Counted from the stretch's first letter, positions 38,901-46,300 are shown. The stretch: 64,000 bases of DNA from Armatimonadota bacterium (GCA_026003195.1 BPGU01000001.1:1274835-1338834); one strand, 5' to 3'. Numbers and translations are program-made. The notes: generated by a model from the sequence alone, not told the origin.

Positions 38901-40028
38901 TGAGGGGTTGGTCACATCGTACACGCTAAACAGCCCCTCTTCTGCAGTGAAAGCAAACCCCGAGTCATACGCTACCGCCTGGGGCACTCTCTCCACAAAC
39001 GCGACCACCGATGTGGGGTCGGTGCGGTTCGTAATATCCCAGACATCGAGACGGGCAGACCTGTAGCTGACCGCACGGTTCGCACCGATATTGGCGCCCC
39101 CTACCATACCATCCAGCGAGCCGCGGATACGGGGAGAAGCAGGATTGGAGATGTCGATGACGAGGCTATAACCCGAGAAGTCCATAATCGGCATGTACAG
39201 ATAGTTGTCCACCCGAACAAGTGGAAAGGTCGGATTATCTCCCTCGAGCACCTCAGCGACGACGTTCATGCTGGCAGGGTTGGAGACGTCGATAACGCGC
39301 ATCCCACCCTGAATACCACCAAGCCACTGTCCTGCAGCCACAAAGGCGTAGTTACCGGATACATGCACGGAACGTACCACGCCCAGATTGCCCAGAATGC
39401 CCAAGCGCTGCGGATTATCAGGTTGTGAGATGTCCCAAACGCTCAACCCCGACGGACCCTCGCAGAGGTACAGGCGATTGCCCACCACGGTGCCACCGTC
39501 GCCAGCCAGCGGGCCGGTCAGAGAAACGGTACGAATCAGTTGGGGAGAGGCAGGGTTGCTCAGGTTTAACACCTGTAGCTGTGCCCCCTCGCTCACATAG
39601 CCGAGGTTGCCGTGCACAATCAGTCCATCGTAACTTCTGTTCCCATAACTGCCTACCACGCGCAAGGATGCAGGATTGGAAATATCCAGGATCTTGATAG
39701 CACCGCCGGGCAAGCCTTCGCGCGCGGTCAACACGTAGGCATAGTTGCCCGCTACCACCACCTGATAGCCGAATATGTCCGGTGAATCTGCCCGGATGCG
39801 TCCCCCTGGTTGCCCGTTTGTCATGTCGAACACGGAGAGCAGGAACCCTTTGCCTGTAGCGTACGCGTAGTTGTCGCGCACTGTCACAGAGTAGAAAGAG
39901 CCGCCCGGCAACTGCCCCAGAACCTGAAAGTTGATCTGCGCCTGCACCGGAACCGGGCAACAGATGAAGAGTAACCAGATGACCCCGTAAGTGAACGTTG
40001 CTGATAGCCTGCGCACTTTCCCAAACAT
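32973..40028 (-). CDS. Giant secreted multidomain protein: propeller, IPT/TIG, alpha/beta-hydrolase, DUF7619-like, FlgD-like
   Basis: 2,351 aa from ATG 40028 (AGGAGG 6 bp upstream). Signal peptide ends ...VPVQA near residue 29. Residues about 30-640: LVIVD-type propeller repeats (many copies of V-x-D-I-S-N-P-A-S-P). About 640-900: IPT/TIG-like domains, two being near duplicates (both containing SVWDVVVRNP). About 900-1,300: further beta domains. About 1,340-1,560: alpha/beta-hydrolase with T-H-G-Y-G-G and nucleophile elbow G-E-S-Y-G (Ser near residue 1,453), and a His-rich stretch afterwards. About 1,640-1,850: D-P-N-E-K start of a DUF7619-like domain. Then fibronectin-like YSVYYREDGGPW, and a FlgD-like C-terminal domain about 2,260-2,351 ending in a strand V-P-I-V-L-T-R. 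No sorting tail seen. Function (surface esterase/lipase or adhesin) is inferred. Confidence 0.85.
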   Translation of the reverse strand: MFGKVRRLSATFTYGVIWLLFICCPVPVQAQINFQVLGQLPGGSFYSVTVRDNYAYATGKGFLLSVFDMTNGQPGGRIRADSPDIFGYQVVVAGNYAYVLTAREGLPGGAIKILDISNPASLRVVGSYGNRSYDGLIVHGNLGYVSEGAQLQVLNLSNPASPQLIRTVSLTGPLAGDGGTVVGNRLYLCEGPSGLSVWDISQPDNPQRLGILGNLGVVRSVHVSGNYAFVAAGQWLGGIQGGMRVIDVSNPASMNVVAEVLEGDNPTFPLVRVDNYLYMPIMDFSGYSLVIDISNPASPRIRGSLDGMVGGANIGANRAVSYRSARLDVWDITNRTDPTSVVAFVERVPQAVAYDSGFAFTAEEGLFSVYDVTNPSAISGVTTLLLPNNPTNDPRVRVQSGLAVVSYSIGRGKEVTLFDVSNPRNPSILSHYTPNTNVSGIALQGSWLVVAHLGGFDVVDISNRLAPVRVYRKSSSWSDHPQGVAVAGGLLFSADNDRVLRVYDFSNPAAPVLRGQVSVASSSYVADVDASGSVAVVMLSNGDAVVVDVSDPSQPRVVASWDNPREATASPRVRISGNMAYVSDGLSLTAFDLSRLPAFAPVAVWQGPAREAVASGDIVYVAAGTEGFYTMILSAGGGFVVQEITPSFAAPVGAVQVNVFGDGFESGATFRLERNGDVIEATRVTFVSATQLSGTLNVDGKPDESVWDVVVRNPGGREARKAGAFLIAYPRPVVNSVSPASAANVGQVELTVAGDRFDEGATFWLERDGEQISAADIARNGATQLRGKVNLDGKAEGSVWDVVVRNPTGKTGRLSQAFTIVRPVPVISSITPARAWPRTETLTILGSGFLPGARVEFRPNVVGLNPVAATTVQVVSQFELQATFDFSGYRDYLQQAIQLSGELLIVNPNNEQGGSAFSVRKPVLLQSISPSPIIVDPANPQPLLLELRGEFRPELPAAVWLQSSGMGKLAASQVSVTGDKVRASFDASDVLQLAPSKGYWYWMVVIEQDTFAESLWIVARWPLWVSEAEPRNAYWLQQMDLPLDLAVRGEGFGETVEVVLESGSLRVRPVQLTRKSTWLIQARFDSTNLSNVTYDIVVRSGRAEARLRSAVSLEPTGDDPVRIVTWAAPTDLRINRPAAFTISLSSNISMDLPPQLIRLYPQGSGTYWLGMELAPGRLYEDFWLLTDELPAWNQVPYNFFVVPYGNPTGGVADSLKAEWINPRNAFDWDAYAARPPANVPAEEWRQRVQQARQVIGNTVKDVVNYVASVVRNFPPNSTLRHDLRALLAYVVFGNSTNPNQFPGRQSSGFGVELYVFNGLQNNNVFRPQFTTLYSSQSGNTNVQHESTPEASQALLRVQSAEYVFVLTHGYGGYWERKDEGVAKREDFNRLARTIQETVPNSAVLFFNWDTGATQSLIWASGTQVGPSSKTLGAMLQAAGIDTSRQKVVFIGESYGTYVNGGAAQYLSSQGNYNPQNVYWIGCNPASGMSGQSPFTWVKKDLFNTAVALQTNSLADTQDKGFAHHHVYLKTDKTDTVGLHTSGITALERSVRSGEMGWLSFDEAFLRKLKSGKTSDNLVWESRDPPVYGYTYDGTLDATTGNYLSDERWFIYVSGLLPSAPVRVPSAPDKELDLSHSLRSWGSRDPNEKVGTAGFGDRNFVSSSLPIGYTIFFENVATATAPAQTVVITDYLDPARYDLSTFSFGPMMVGGRLMNTPPNVPAFTTQVDLRPANNLILRISGNLDTVTGWLTWRFESLDPQTGQPTQDPLAGFLPPNQNPPGGEGWVAFNVRPKADLPDGTELRNTATIVFDENPPIQTNVVVHTIDAAPPVARVSSLAEVQSLPRFLVRWSGEDSGSGVAEYSVYYREDGGPWQQWIGSTTRTEAVFVGRFGSTYEFKARAKDYLGNEEPDLDEPEAQTQVGQPPVIPAGLRLVTLPVFTESRDSRAVLSVEPAQIAWFDSATNQYVLSPSTDVIFRPGKAFWVKLNQDAQPNIGGELPAMHQPFAISLQPGWNLVGNPWLTEWRWDVQAMQVQQNGRTLSLNEAADLVEPYAWRWDGTQYQLVFDNSILQGVIDRVQAWEGVWMFAYQPVNLIVPPPNSRAGSLRRAGRDTKSGWSVTLLAQARGKVGQVMLGATEATRALKVPAPPPPPAEGNTLQVRLLRDGQPYIADIRNQTRSTRHTWELEVVVPPGDEERATLWWQNVHRAPRGVHPVLVDLQTGERKFLRHTSSHTFAVSRQGGVYRFRVELLPMGDLLRITGVRVSGGRSQGSYTISFDINAGAQVEVTVLSAGKPVRKLMQTVTRSAGVQQVSWDGRDSNGVALPAGAYMVEVKAMGADGQVARMNVPIVLTR

Positions 40029-40108
40029 CGGCAACCTCCTGAACACGGTTTGGTGACTTGATTGATCCTCCTTGTGTGAATCCTGTACTGGCAGATGTAC
40101 ACCGCCAG

Positions 40109-41704
40109 CTATTTGTTGGGAAAACCTTCTAGCGATTCTTGCATGCGTCGCCAGCCTTCGGTTTTCAGCAGCTCTTCCAGCTTGCTCCCTTCACGCACCC
40201 CGCCCAGCAGCACATCGCCGAAAACAGGCTCTCTCCAGAAGCCTCCCGTCTCCCACGACTGCTTGTACACGCGCGAGATTTCGCTGGTCTGAGGGTCTTT
40301 GACGTAGGTCTGGTCACTGAGCAGGTTACTCCAGGTGGCAGCCATTTTGCTGTTGAACTCGCGATGCTCCTGCGTCATCTGGCGCACCATGTCGTTCAGC
40401 TGCTTGTTCTCGATGGTCCAGCGTTCCAGGGCAGAGAGGGCGTGAGCAGGGTTCCCCCGCCAGCTGTGCTGGATCCCTACAAAGAGGGCAAAAGAGGATT
40501 CAAACTCCGAAATCGGAGCCTGCCACAGATGCACCATGAGAGACACATGCCCCATCTGGCTACTTGCCACCCAGTCCGAACGCCCCGAAGCACCAAAGTT
40601 GCCCCGAACCAGCGCCAAACGCCTCTGTGAGCCGTTTTCCGCCGTGATGACGAGATTGAGCGGGTTGAATACCATCTGTGCACCCATCGCTGCCATTGCC
40701 TGCGCACCCATCTGCTGTGCTTGAGCAAACTGTTGCGCCTCCTCCTGAGTCAAAGGCAACTGTTTTTTCTCCTTCAGTGTCCAGCTCTGCCCCGTTTCAC
40801 CCTGCCAGAGCGCCAGAAGCAGTTGCACGACGTCATCCTCGGACTGCGCAAAAACAGGCTGCTGTATTTGCATACTCTGCCCGTTTACCGTAATCAGGCT
40901 GGAACCACTGCCGCCAAAGCCTGTCTGCAGCATCGAACTCTTCACGTCGATGTGGTCTATGCGCGCCATCGTATCCCCTTTTTGGAGCATCATCACCGGC
41001 AATCGCTTGGTCCCCTGGCGGATCACCGTGCCCTGGAACTGAAAACCTTCAGGCACATGCAGGGTTGCCGCCTCCATACCACCTGCCTCGGGATCGGTGA
41101 TACGCTCCGTGCGCCACTTCACCATCTGCTGCGGAGGCAGGAATCGCAGAGAACGCAACAAAGCGGTCATTGCATCCAGTTTGGACTGAGGAGTACCCTC
41201 GGGGAAAAGGAAGGTCACTACCAGCGCAAACTTCTCGCCTGGCAGGATGGAGGTCACCTCGCGATAGTTGCTGGGAGGCGTTTTTTGCATCAAGCCGAAG
41301 TTCACCGCCATCATTGGCAGCAGCGCATACGGATAACCCAGCCCCTCGCCCACCAGCACGATGCTTTTACCTGCCTTCTTGTAGGCGTATCGGCTTGCGC
41401 TGAAGCGCGTTTCCATCGCTTTGCGCTCCTCTATCCACGACTTCGCCGCTTTCTGCAGGTTGCCATCATGGCGCACCGCACGGATGAGCACAAAATGGTA
41501 CATATCATGAAACAGGATGGCGTTTCCCAGGGCTTCAGCGCTCCAACCCTCTCGGGGCATGTAGGCAAAGCCGTGCAGGCGGTCTACCACTTCCTTTTCT
41601 TCCGCACCCCACACGGGATGGACTGTGCTCTCGCCGCACAAGGCGAACAGCGATAACAGCAGGAACACACCACAGGGAAACGTTATCCGAGATTGGTTTC
41701 GCAT
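40109..41704 (-). CDS. Secreted protein of unknown family
   Basis: 531 aa from ATG 41704, chosen for GGGAGGAG 6 bp upstream and the following signal peptide (FPCGVFLLLSLFALCG). The mature part has repeated alpha/beta segments: GFAYMPREGW..., then AATLHVPEGFQFQGT and a glutamine/alanine-rich stretch (AQQFAQAQQMGAQAMAAMGAQ) flanked by long helices. No catalytic motif is obvious. It is 80 bp upstream of the giant protein gene on the same strand and has its own strong promoter, so both may act together at the cell surface; that is inference. Confidence 0.7.
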   Translation of the reverse strand: MRNQSRITFPCGVFLLLSLFALCGESTVHPVWGAEEKEVVDRLHGFAYMPREGWSAEALGNAILFHDMYHFVLIRAVRHDGNLQKAAKSWIEERKAMETRFSASRYAYKKAGKSIVLVGEGLGYPYALLPMMAVNFGLMQKTPPSNYREVTSILPGEKFALVVTFLFPEGTPQSKLDAMTALLRSLRFLPPQQMVKWRTERITDPEAGGMEAATLHVPEGFQFQGTVIRQGTKRLPVMMLQKGDTMARIDHIDVKSSMLQTGFGGSGSSLITVNGQSMQIQQPVFAQSEDDVVQLLLALWQGETGQSWTLKEKKQLPLTQEEAQQFAQAQQMGAQAMAAMGAQMVFNPLNLVITAENGSQRRLALVRGNFGASGRSDWVASSQMGHVSLMVHLWQAPISEFESSFALFVGIQHSWRGNPAHALSALERWTIENKQLNDMVRQMTQEHREFNSKMAATWSNLLSDQTYVKDPQTSEISRVYKQSWETGGFWREPVFGDVLLGGVREGSKLEELLKTEGWRRMQESLEGFPNK

Positions 41705-41750
41705 AGCGTCTCCTCCCAGGCAAAGCACCTGCTGATTAGTTATCGTAAAT

Positions 41751-41779
41751 AATATATGGGATGATTTCATGTTTGTCAA
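41751..41779 (-). promoter_or_regulatory. Promoter for the secreted protein gene
   Basis: Minus strand: TTGACA (41779-41774, perfect), 17-bp spacer, TATATT (41756-41751). Leader about 40 nt to ATG 41704. One of the best promoters in the window. Confidence 0.8.
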
Positions 41780-41831
41780 GAGGGCGATTTCGCTTGCACC
41801 ACCTCTGTCCTTTCGATCAGGGGGCACTTGC

Positions 41832-41861
41832 TTTACACCCCTTTTTTCGCTAACATATACC
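41832..41861 (+). promoter_or_regulatory. Possible promoter for the small membrane protein
   Basis: TTTACA (41832-41837), 18-bp spacer, TATACC (41856-41861). Weaker match, but correctly placed 30 bp before ATG 41891. Confidence 0.4.
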
Positions 41862-41890
41862 CGTCAGAGCGGAAAGAACGGGGTCAGTAC

Positions 41891-42226
41891 ATGCTGAGGA
41901 ACAAAGGGGACTGGATAGGACGGATACTGGGTGTAGCGGTCTTTCTGCTGGGTATCGGTGTGCTGTGGATAGTGTTCCGCGAAGCGCATCAGATGTTCAC
42001 CGCTCCCCTGCCCTCCGCCGAGAAGTCGTTGCCTAAATTGGGGCAAATCGGGATAGACATCCTGAAAAAGCTGGGCTTGCTGATTATCATGACGCTCGCC
42101 GGCTCGTTGATTGCGAACAAGGGCGTGCAGATGTACTTCGCGGCGTTGGGGGTCGCGCCCACAAAAGCACTGGAGAAGATGGCTTCAGAGGCACCTGCGC
42201 CTGCGCCCTCTAGGGAATCGAAATAG
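41891..42226 (+). CDS. Small membrane protein with two TM segments
   Basis: 111 aa from ATG 41891. TM1 (ILGVAVFLLGIGVLWIVF), a hydrophilic loop of about 30 residues, TM2 (LGLLIIMTLAGSLIA) and a polar Ala/Pro tail. The family is not recognised; similar small proteins occur as lone ORFs in related genomes. Monocistronic, ended by the terminator at 42227. Confidence 0.7.
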   Translation: MLRNKGDWIGRILGVAVFLLGIGVLWIVFREAHQMFTAPLPSAEKSLPKLGQIGIDILKKLGLLIIMTLAGSLIANKGVQMYFAALGVAPTKALEKMASEAPAPAPSRESK

Positions 42227-42253
42227 AAACCCAGAGCATCTCGCTCTGGGTTT
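42227..42253. terminator. Hairpin terminator between convergent genes
   Basis: AAACCCAGAGC (42227-42237), loop ATCTC, GCTCTGGGTTT (42243-42253), a perfect 11-bp stem whose outer A/T pairs give a short T run on both strands. It separates the small membrane protein gene (+) from the PEP-CTERM gene (-). Confidence 0.8.
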
Positions 42254-42267
42254 CCTATGAAAGACCG

Positions 42268-42996
42268 TTAAGCTCTCTTCCTGCGTATCGCCACTCCCGC
42301 CAGGCTGGTTATCCCAATAAACAGGGCGGTCAGCGAAGCGGGCTCCGGCACCGGTACCAGGTCCAACTCCAGCGTCGGTCCGGCAAGGGTGCTGTGGGAG
42401 TAACCCGCGTAGGTGGCGGCGACTGCGTCATCGGCAGGAGACACAATCAGGCGAATGGTTCCCGCGCTGTTCAACTGGTTGATGAGATAGACCTTTGCTG
42501 CTGACGAGAGCGACAGAGTGTACTCGAACAACGTGCCATCTGCAGTAGGAGTATAGGCTCCCGTGCCCAGCTCATACCGAGGCACCAGTTGCGTGCCGAG
42601 TCCGTTGGGCAAATCGGAGGCATCCCAAGCCATCGGCGGTGGTGTGCCGGGATCGATGCTGGTAGTAGTATCCTCGGTGAGCCAGAAACGGATGCTACCC
42701 GCCGCGCTGAAGCTGGCTCGGTCTTCGGTCAATTTCAACCGAATGCCCACCACATCGGCGACCGGTTGCCCAATGCTCAGGTTGGCGGCGTTGAAATCCG
42801 CCACCCCAAAGCTGGCGAATTGACCGTTGTTGTTACCCTCGATATTAAAAAAGTTTTTACCTCCGCTACCGGTGCGCGGACCGGCGGGCTGGACGGTGGC
42901 GTTGTTGAACGCTTCGGCACTGACGGTCATCTGAGCGTGCACGGTTACCGCCACGCTCAGCAGTACCGCCGCCGTTAGCAGAACGCGAAGTCGCAT
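42268..42996 (-). CDS. PEP-CTERM sorting-signal protein
   Basis: 242 aa, ATG with GGAGGAG upstream. Signal peptide (VLLTAAVLLSVAVTVHA), a beta-rich body, and a C-terminus V-P-E-P-A-S-L-T-A-L-F followed by a TM segment and R-R-K-R-A, the PEP-CTERM signal recognised by exosortase. The body is a DNRLRE-like or collagen-binding-like secreted domain (GKNFFNIEGNNNG...). The protein is therefore exported and processed at the outer surface, often with exopolysaccharide. An exosortase is not in this window. Confidence 0.9.
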   Translation of the reverse strand: MRLRVLLTAAVLLSVAVTVHAQMTVSAEAFNNATVQPAGPRTGSGGKNFFNIEGNNNGQFASFGVADFNAANLSIGQPVADVVGIRLKLTEDRASFSAAGSIRFWLTEDTTTSIDPGTPPPMAWDASDLPNGLGTQLVPRYELGTGAYTPTADGTLFEYTLSLSSAAKVYLINQLNSAGTIRLIVSPADDAVAATYAGYSHSTLAGPTLELDLVPVPEPASLTALFIGITSLAGVAIRRKRA

Positions 42997-43036
42997 CGTC
43001 GAACGCTCCTCCTTTCACAGATCTCATCTGCCATCC

Positions 43037-43065
43037 ATTATAGCAGCTCCACCGCAAAATACCAA
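43037..43065 (-). promoter_or_regulatory. Promoter for the PEP-CTERM gene
   Basis: Minus strand: TTGGTA (43065-43060), 17-bp spacer, TATAAT (43042-43037, perfect). Leader about 35 nt. Confidence 0.65.
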
Positions 43066-43226
43066 GTGCCCAGCGTAAAGATTGGGTTAAGATTCTCCGC
43101 TCTCACTGCTCCATAGCAACTTGCCCGGAATTGGGGTACACTCGATTCAGAAGACGAACTCGTCGCAAATGGCAACGACAGGGGCGTCTGTTGCGTCTTA
43201 ACAAGGTGAAGGAGGGCGGTACATCC

Positions 43227-43508
43227 ATGCCTGTGGAGCAACAAGAAGCGATGGAAACCATTCGCATCCAGTTGAACTTCCCTCTGGAGCGAGTGAAAGA
43301 ACCCATCGTATACCGGCTGGTGAAGGACTTCGACCTGATACCCAATATCCGCCGGGCGAACATCGACCCGCATATTGGGGGCTTCGTCTTTCTGGAGCTC
43401 ACCGGTTCGTCGGCACAGCTGCATCGCGCCATCGAGTTCCTGAAGGAACAGGGCATCACCGTCAGCACCATCGGCGTTAACGGCGCCGAGGAGTGGGTGG
43501 TCGGATGA
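43227..43508 (+). CDS. NIL-domain protein upstream of metX
   Basis: 93 aa from ATG 43227 with AAGGAGG about 13 bp upstream (longer in-frame starts lack a site). ACT-like NIL domain as found at the C-terminus of the methionine ABC transporter ATPase MetN: IRIQLNFPLERVKEPIVYRLVKDFDL, N-I-R-R-A-N-I-D-P-H-I-G-G, FLKEQGITVSTIGV. In MetN the domain binds L-methionine. Here it is free-standing and overlaps metX by 4 bp (ATGA), so methionine sensing or feedback control of homoserine acetylation is plausible but unproven. Confidence 0.85.
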   Translation: MPVEQQEAMETIRIQLNFPLERVKEPIVYRLVKDFDLIPNIRRANIDPHIGGFVFLELTGSSAQLHRAIEFLKEQGITVSTIGVNGAEEWVVG

Positions 43509-44695
43509 GCACGGAGTCTGCCGCTTACCTGCTACCGGTAGAGGAAGACGAAGCGGTTGCCTCCGTTGGCGAGAATATTGTGAAACATTTCTTCACCTTC
43601 GCCTCACCGGAGGAACCGTTTGTACTGGAGAACAGGCAGACCCTGCAGCGTGTGGACGTGGCGTACGAGGTGTATGGCGAACTGAACGCTACCCGCGACA
43701 ACGCCATTCTGGTATTGCATGGGCTCACGGGCAGCTCGCACGCGGCAGGTAAATACGCACCCTATAACCGCACCGTCGGCTACTGGGACGGTCTCATTGG
43801 GCCGGGCAAGGTGTTTGACACCGAGAAGTACTGCGTCATCGCGCCCAATGTGCTGGGCAGTTGCCGGGGCAGCACCGGTCCAGCGTCTATGGACCCGAGC
43901 ACCGGCAAACCGTACGGCTTGCGCTTCCCCATCGTCACCATCCGCGATATGGTGCGTGTGCAGCGGGTGTTGCTCGACCACCTGGGCGTGCGGCGGCTGA
44001 AGCTGGTCACCGGCGGTTCGATGGGCGGGATGCAGGCGCTGGAGTGGGCGGTGATGTATCCCGACTACATGGATGCGGTGGCGCCTATCGCCTGCAGTGC
44101 GCGTCTGTCGGCGCAAGCTATCGCTTTCAACGAGGTGGGCAGGCGGGCGATTATGCTCGACCCCAACTGGCGCAAGGGCGAGTACTACGAGGACAGCGTC
44201 AAACCGCTGCAGGGTCTGGCGCTCGCGCGGATGATAGGCACGATCACCTACCTCTCCGATGAGATTATGCAACAGGTATTCGGGCGCAAACCCGCCAGCG
44301 AGGAGAGCGCGCTGGAACATGACCTGCACGCCCGCTTCGATGTGGAACGCTATCTGCACGAAGAGGGCGAGAAACTGCTCAAACGCGACTTCGACGCCAA
44401 CAGCTACCTGTACCTGACAAAGGCAATGGATCTGCACGACATCAGCCGAGGCTACGCCAGCCTGGAAGAGGCACTCAGCCGTATACAGGCGCGTGTGCTG
44501 CTCATCTCGATACGCTCCGACATCCTCTTCCCGCCCTACGTGATGCGCGAGATACATGAGATGTTGAAACGTTTGGGCAAGCGTTCGGAGTATTTCGAGA
44601 TGGATTCCGCCTACGGGCATGATGCGTTCCTGGTAGAGTATCGCAAGATGATACCGCCACTCCGACAACTGATGCGGCAACTGGAGGAAGAGTAA
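43505..44695 (+). CDS. metX: Homoserine O-acetyltransferase
   Basis: 396 aa from ATG 43505, overlapping the NIL gene stop, with GAGGAG upstream. Alpha/beta-hydrolase of methionine synthesis transferring acetyl from acetyl-CoA to homoserine. HGLTGSSHAAG region, N-V-L-G-S-C-R-G-S-T-G-P, T-G-G-S-M-G-G-M-Q-A-L-E-W (nucleophile Ser), RSDILFPP (Asp) and S-A-Y-G-H-D-A-F-L (His). The catalytic triad is complete. Acyl preference (acetyl versus succinyl) cannot be fixed by eye, but overall sequence is MetX. An ABC ATPase follows directly. Confidence 0.95.
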   Translation: MSTESAAYLLPVEEDEAVASVGENIVKHFFTFASPEEPFVLENRQTLQRVDVAYEVYGELNATRDNAILVLHGLTGSSHAAGKYAPYNRTVGYWDGLIGPGKVFDTEKYCVIAPNVLGSCRGSTGPASMDPSTGKPYGLRFPIVTIRDMVRVQRVLLDHLGVRRLKLVTGGSMGGMQALEWAVMYPDYMDAVAPIACSARLSAQAIAFNEVGRRAIMLDPNWRKGEYYEDSVKPLQGLALARMIGTITYLSDEIMQQVFGRKPASEESALEHDLHARFDVERYLHEEGEKLLKRDFDANSYLYLTKAMDLHDISRGYASLEEALSRIQARVLLISIRSDILFPPYVMREIHEMLKRLGKRSEYFEMDSAYGHDAFLVEYRKMIPPLRQLMRQLEEE

Positions 44696-45457
44696 ATGAC
44701 ACCGGTCATCGAGGTTGAGGACGTACACAAGACCTACATTCTGGGCAAGACGCACGTACATGCCCTGCGCGGGGTCTCGCTGAAGGTGTATCCGGGCGAG
44801 TTCGTGGCGATTATGGGACCCTCCGGCTCGGGCAAGTCCACCTTTATGAACATCATCGGGTGCCTGGACCGCCCGACCAGTGGCTCCTACAAGCTGGACG
44901 GCATTGAGGTCGCCAAACTCAATGACAACCAGCTGGCGGAGATACGCAACCGCAAGATTGGCTTCGTGTTCCAGCAGTTCAACCTGCTGCCACGCGCCAC
45001 GGCTCTGCGGAACGTGGAACTGCCCCTGCTGTACAACGGAAGGTTCCGTGACCGCCATGAACGCGCCAAACGCGCGCTGGAAGCGGTAGGACTGGCACAC
45101 CGTATCCACTCCCGCCCGAATGAGTTGTCGGGCGGTGAGCAACAGCGCGTCGCCATCGCTCGAGCGCTGGTGAACGAGCCGGCGGTCATTCTGGCAGATG
45201 AGCCCACGGGAAACCTGGATACCCGCCGAGGCGAAGAGATAATGGCTATCTTCCAAAAACTGAACGATGAGGGTAAGGTCATTGTGCTGGTGACCCACGA
45301 GTGGGATATTGCCCGCCATGCCAAGCGCATCGTGCGCTTCCGCGACGGCAAGATCGTGGGCGATGAACAGGTTACCGAACGCCTCATCGCCGAGGAGATA
45401 TTGAAAACACTCCCGGCTGTCGATGAAGAGGAAGAGGAGGAGGCGGTGACCGCATGA
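44696..45457 (+). CDS. ABC transporter ATP-binding protein (MacB/LolD type), no adjacent permease
   Basis: 253 aa; ATG immediately after the metX stop. Walker [11 protein letters not shown]-loop [22 protein letters not shown], signature [14 protein letters not shown], Walker [14 protein letters not shown]-loop T-H-E. These fit the lipoprotein-release/macrolide export class. Normally an FtsX-like permease lies next door; here the neighbours are metX and a NYN protein. The C-terminal tail is acidic ([11 protein letters not shown]). Partner membrane subunits must be elsewhere. Confidence 0.92.
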   Translation: MTPVIEVEDVHKTYILGKTHVHALRGVSLKVYPGEFVAIMGPSGSGKSTFMNIIGCLDRPTSGSYKLDGIEVAKLNDNQLAEIRNRKIGFVFQQFNLLPRATALRNVELPLLYNGRFRDRHERAKRALEAVGLAHRIHSRPNELSGGEQQRVAIARALVNEPAVILADEPTGNLDTRRGEEIMAIFQKLNDEGKVIVLVTHEWDIARHAKRIVRFRDGKIVGDEQVTERLIAEEILKTLPAVDEEEEEEAVTA

Positions 45458-45511
45458 TGGGGCATACACCCTGAACGGGGAAAGCTTCCCGGATGAAAGA
45501 AAAGCGTTTCC

Positions 45512-45529
45512 GCACGCCTGGAGGCGTGC
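45512..45529. repeat. Perfect 8-bp-stem palindrome before the NYN gene
   Basis: GCACGCCT GG AGGCGTGC (45512-45529), a self-complementary hairpin in the 109-bp gap between the ABC ATPase and NYN genes. It may act as a weak terminator or a leader structure; no U-tract follows. Confidence 0.5.
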
Positions 45530-45566
45530 TGAGAAGGGATGGAACGGGCGAGAGGAGGTGCGCCCT

Positions 45567-46085
45567 GTGGAGAGAATTGCGATATTTATTGACGGTCCCA
45601 ACCTGACCTACACCATGCAGCAGCTGGGCTGGGACATCGATTTCGGGAAACTGTTGCGTTACTTCTCGCGAGGAGGCAGGTTGTTACGCGCTTTTTACTA
45701 TGCATCGCGTCGGGAAGGCGAGTTCGACCCGATGCTCAGCTTCCTGGACTACCTGGACTACAACGGCTACACGGTAGTCACCAAGCCGCAGAAGCGCTAC
45801 TACAACCCCGCGACAGGACAGTACGAAATCAAGGGCAATATGGACATCGAGCTGGCTATCGATATGCTGCTGCTGGCAGACCATATCGACCGCGCCGTGC
45901 TGTTCAGTGGGGATGGCGATTTCCGGCGGCTGGTAGAGGCGGTGCAGATGAAGGGAGTGCGTGTGGTGGTGGTCAGCACCATCCGTACACTCTCCCCCAT
46001 GATTGCCGATGAGCTGCGACGACAGGCAGATGAGTTCATAGACCTCGCGGATGAGGAAGTCAAACGCGAAATCATTCGCGCCTGA
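45567..46085 (+). CDS. NYN-domain (LabA/DUF88-like) PIN-fold protein
   Basis: 172 aa from GTG 45567 (GGAGG 8 bp upstream; GTG 45558 is too close to it). PIN-like RNase fold. Acidic residues expected of the active site are present: I-F-I-D-G-P-N-L at the start, N-M-D-I-E-L-A-I-D-M in the middle, and L-F-S-G-D-G-D-F. RRLVEAVQMKGVRVVVV follows. Related LabA and YacP-like proteins act on RNA or in circadian regulation. Function here is unknown. Confidence 0.85.
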   Translation: MERIAIFIDGPNLTYTMQQLGWDIDFGKLLRYFSRGGRLLRAFYYASRREGEFDPMLSFLDYLDYNGYTVVTKPQKRYYNPATGQYEIKGNMDIELAIDMLLLADHIDRAVLFSGDGDFRRLVEAVQMKGVRVVVVSTIRTLSPMIADELRRQADEFIDLADEEVKREIIRA

Positions 46086-46093
46086 GGTGAGGC

Positions 46094-46297
46094 ATGACCT
46101 TTGCGCCACGCTGGCGGAAGCTGCTGCGAGCAAGCCTGTTGGTTCTCGCGGTGGGGGTAGTGCTGCTGTTCATCCCCCTGCCGATGCTACCCGCCAGCGT
46201 GCTCACCTACCGGCAGGCACTGGTGGTGTTCGGCGTGGTGGTGGCACTGGGTAAACTCCTCTACGACACCCTTTTCTACGACCATTACTGGCCCTGA
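46094..46297 (+). CDS. Small membrane protein, two TM segments
   Basis: 67 aa, ATG 46094 eight bp after the NYN gene, GAGGTGAG upstream. TM1 (LLVLAVGVVLLFIPLPML), a short loop, TM2 (ALVVFGVVVALGKLLYDTLF) and ending YDHYWP. Co-transcribed with the NYN gene. Not recognised; resembles small uncharacterised inner-membrane proteins. Confidence 0.65.
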   Translation: MTFAPRWRKLLRASLLVLAVGVVLLFIPLPMLPASVLTYRQALVVFGVVVALGKLLYDTLFYDHYWP

Positions 46298-46300
46298 GAT

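Noticed and set aside
43604..45601. Long minus-strand open frame antisense to metX and the ABC gene (665 codons)
   Set aside because: It is a shadow of the high-GC plus-strand genes; its translation has His/Gln-rich low-complexity character and no ribosome site, while metX and the ATPase have complete motifs.
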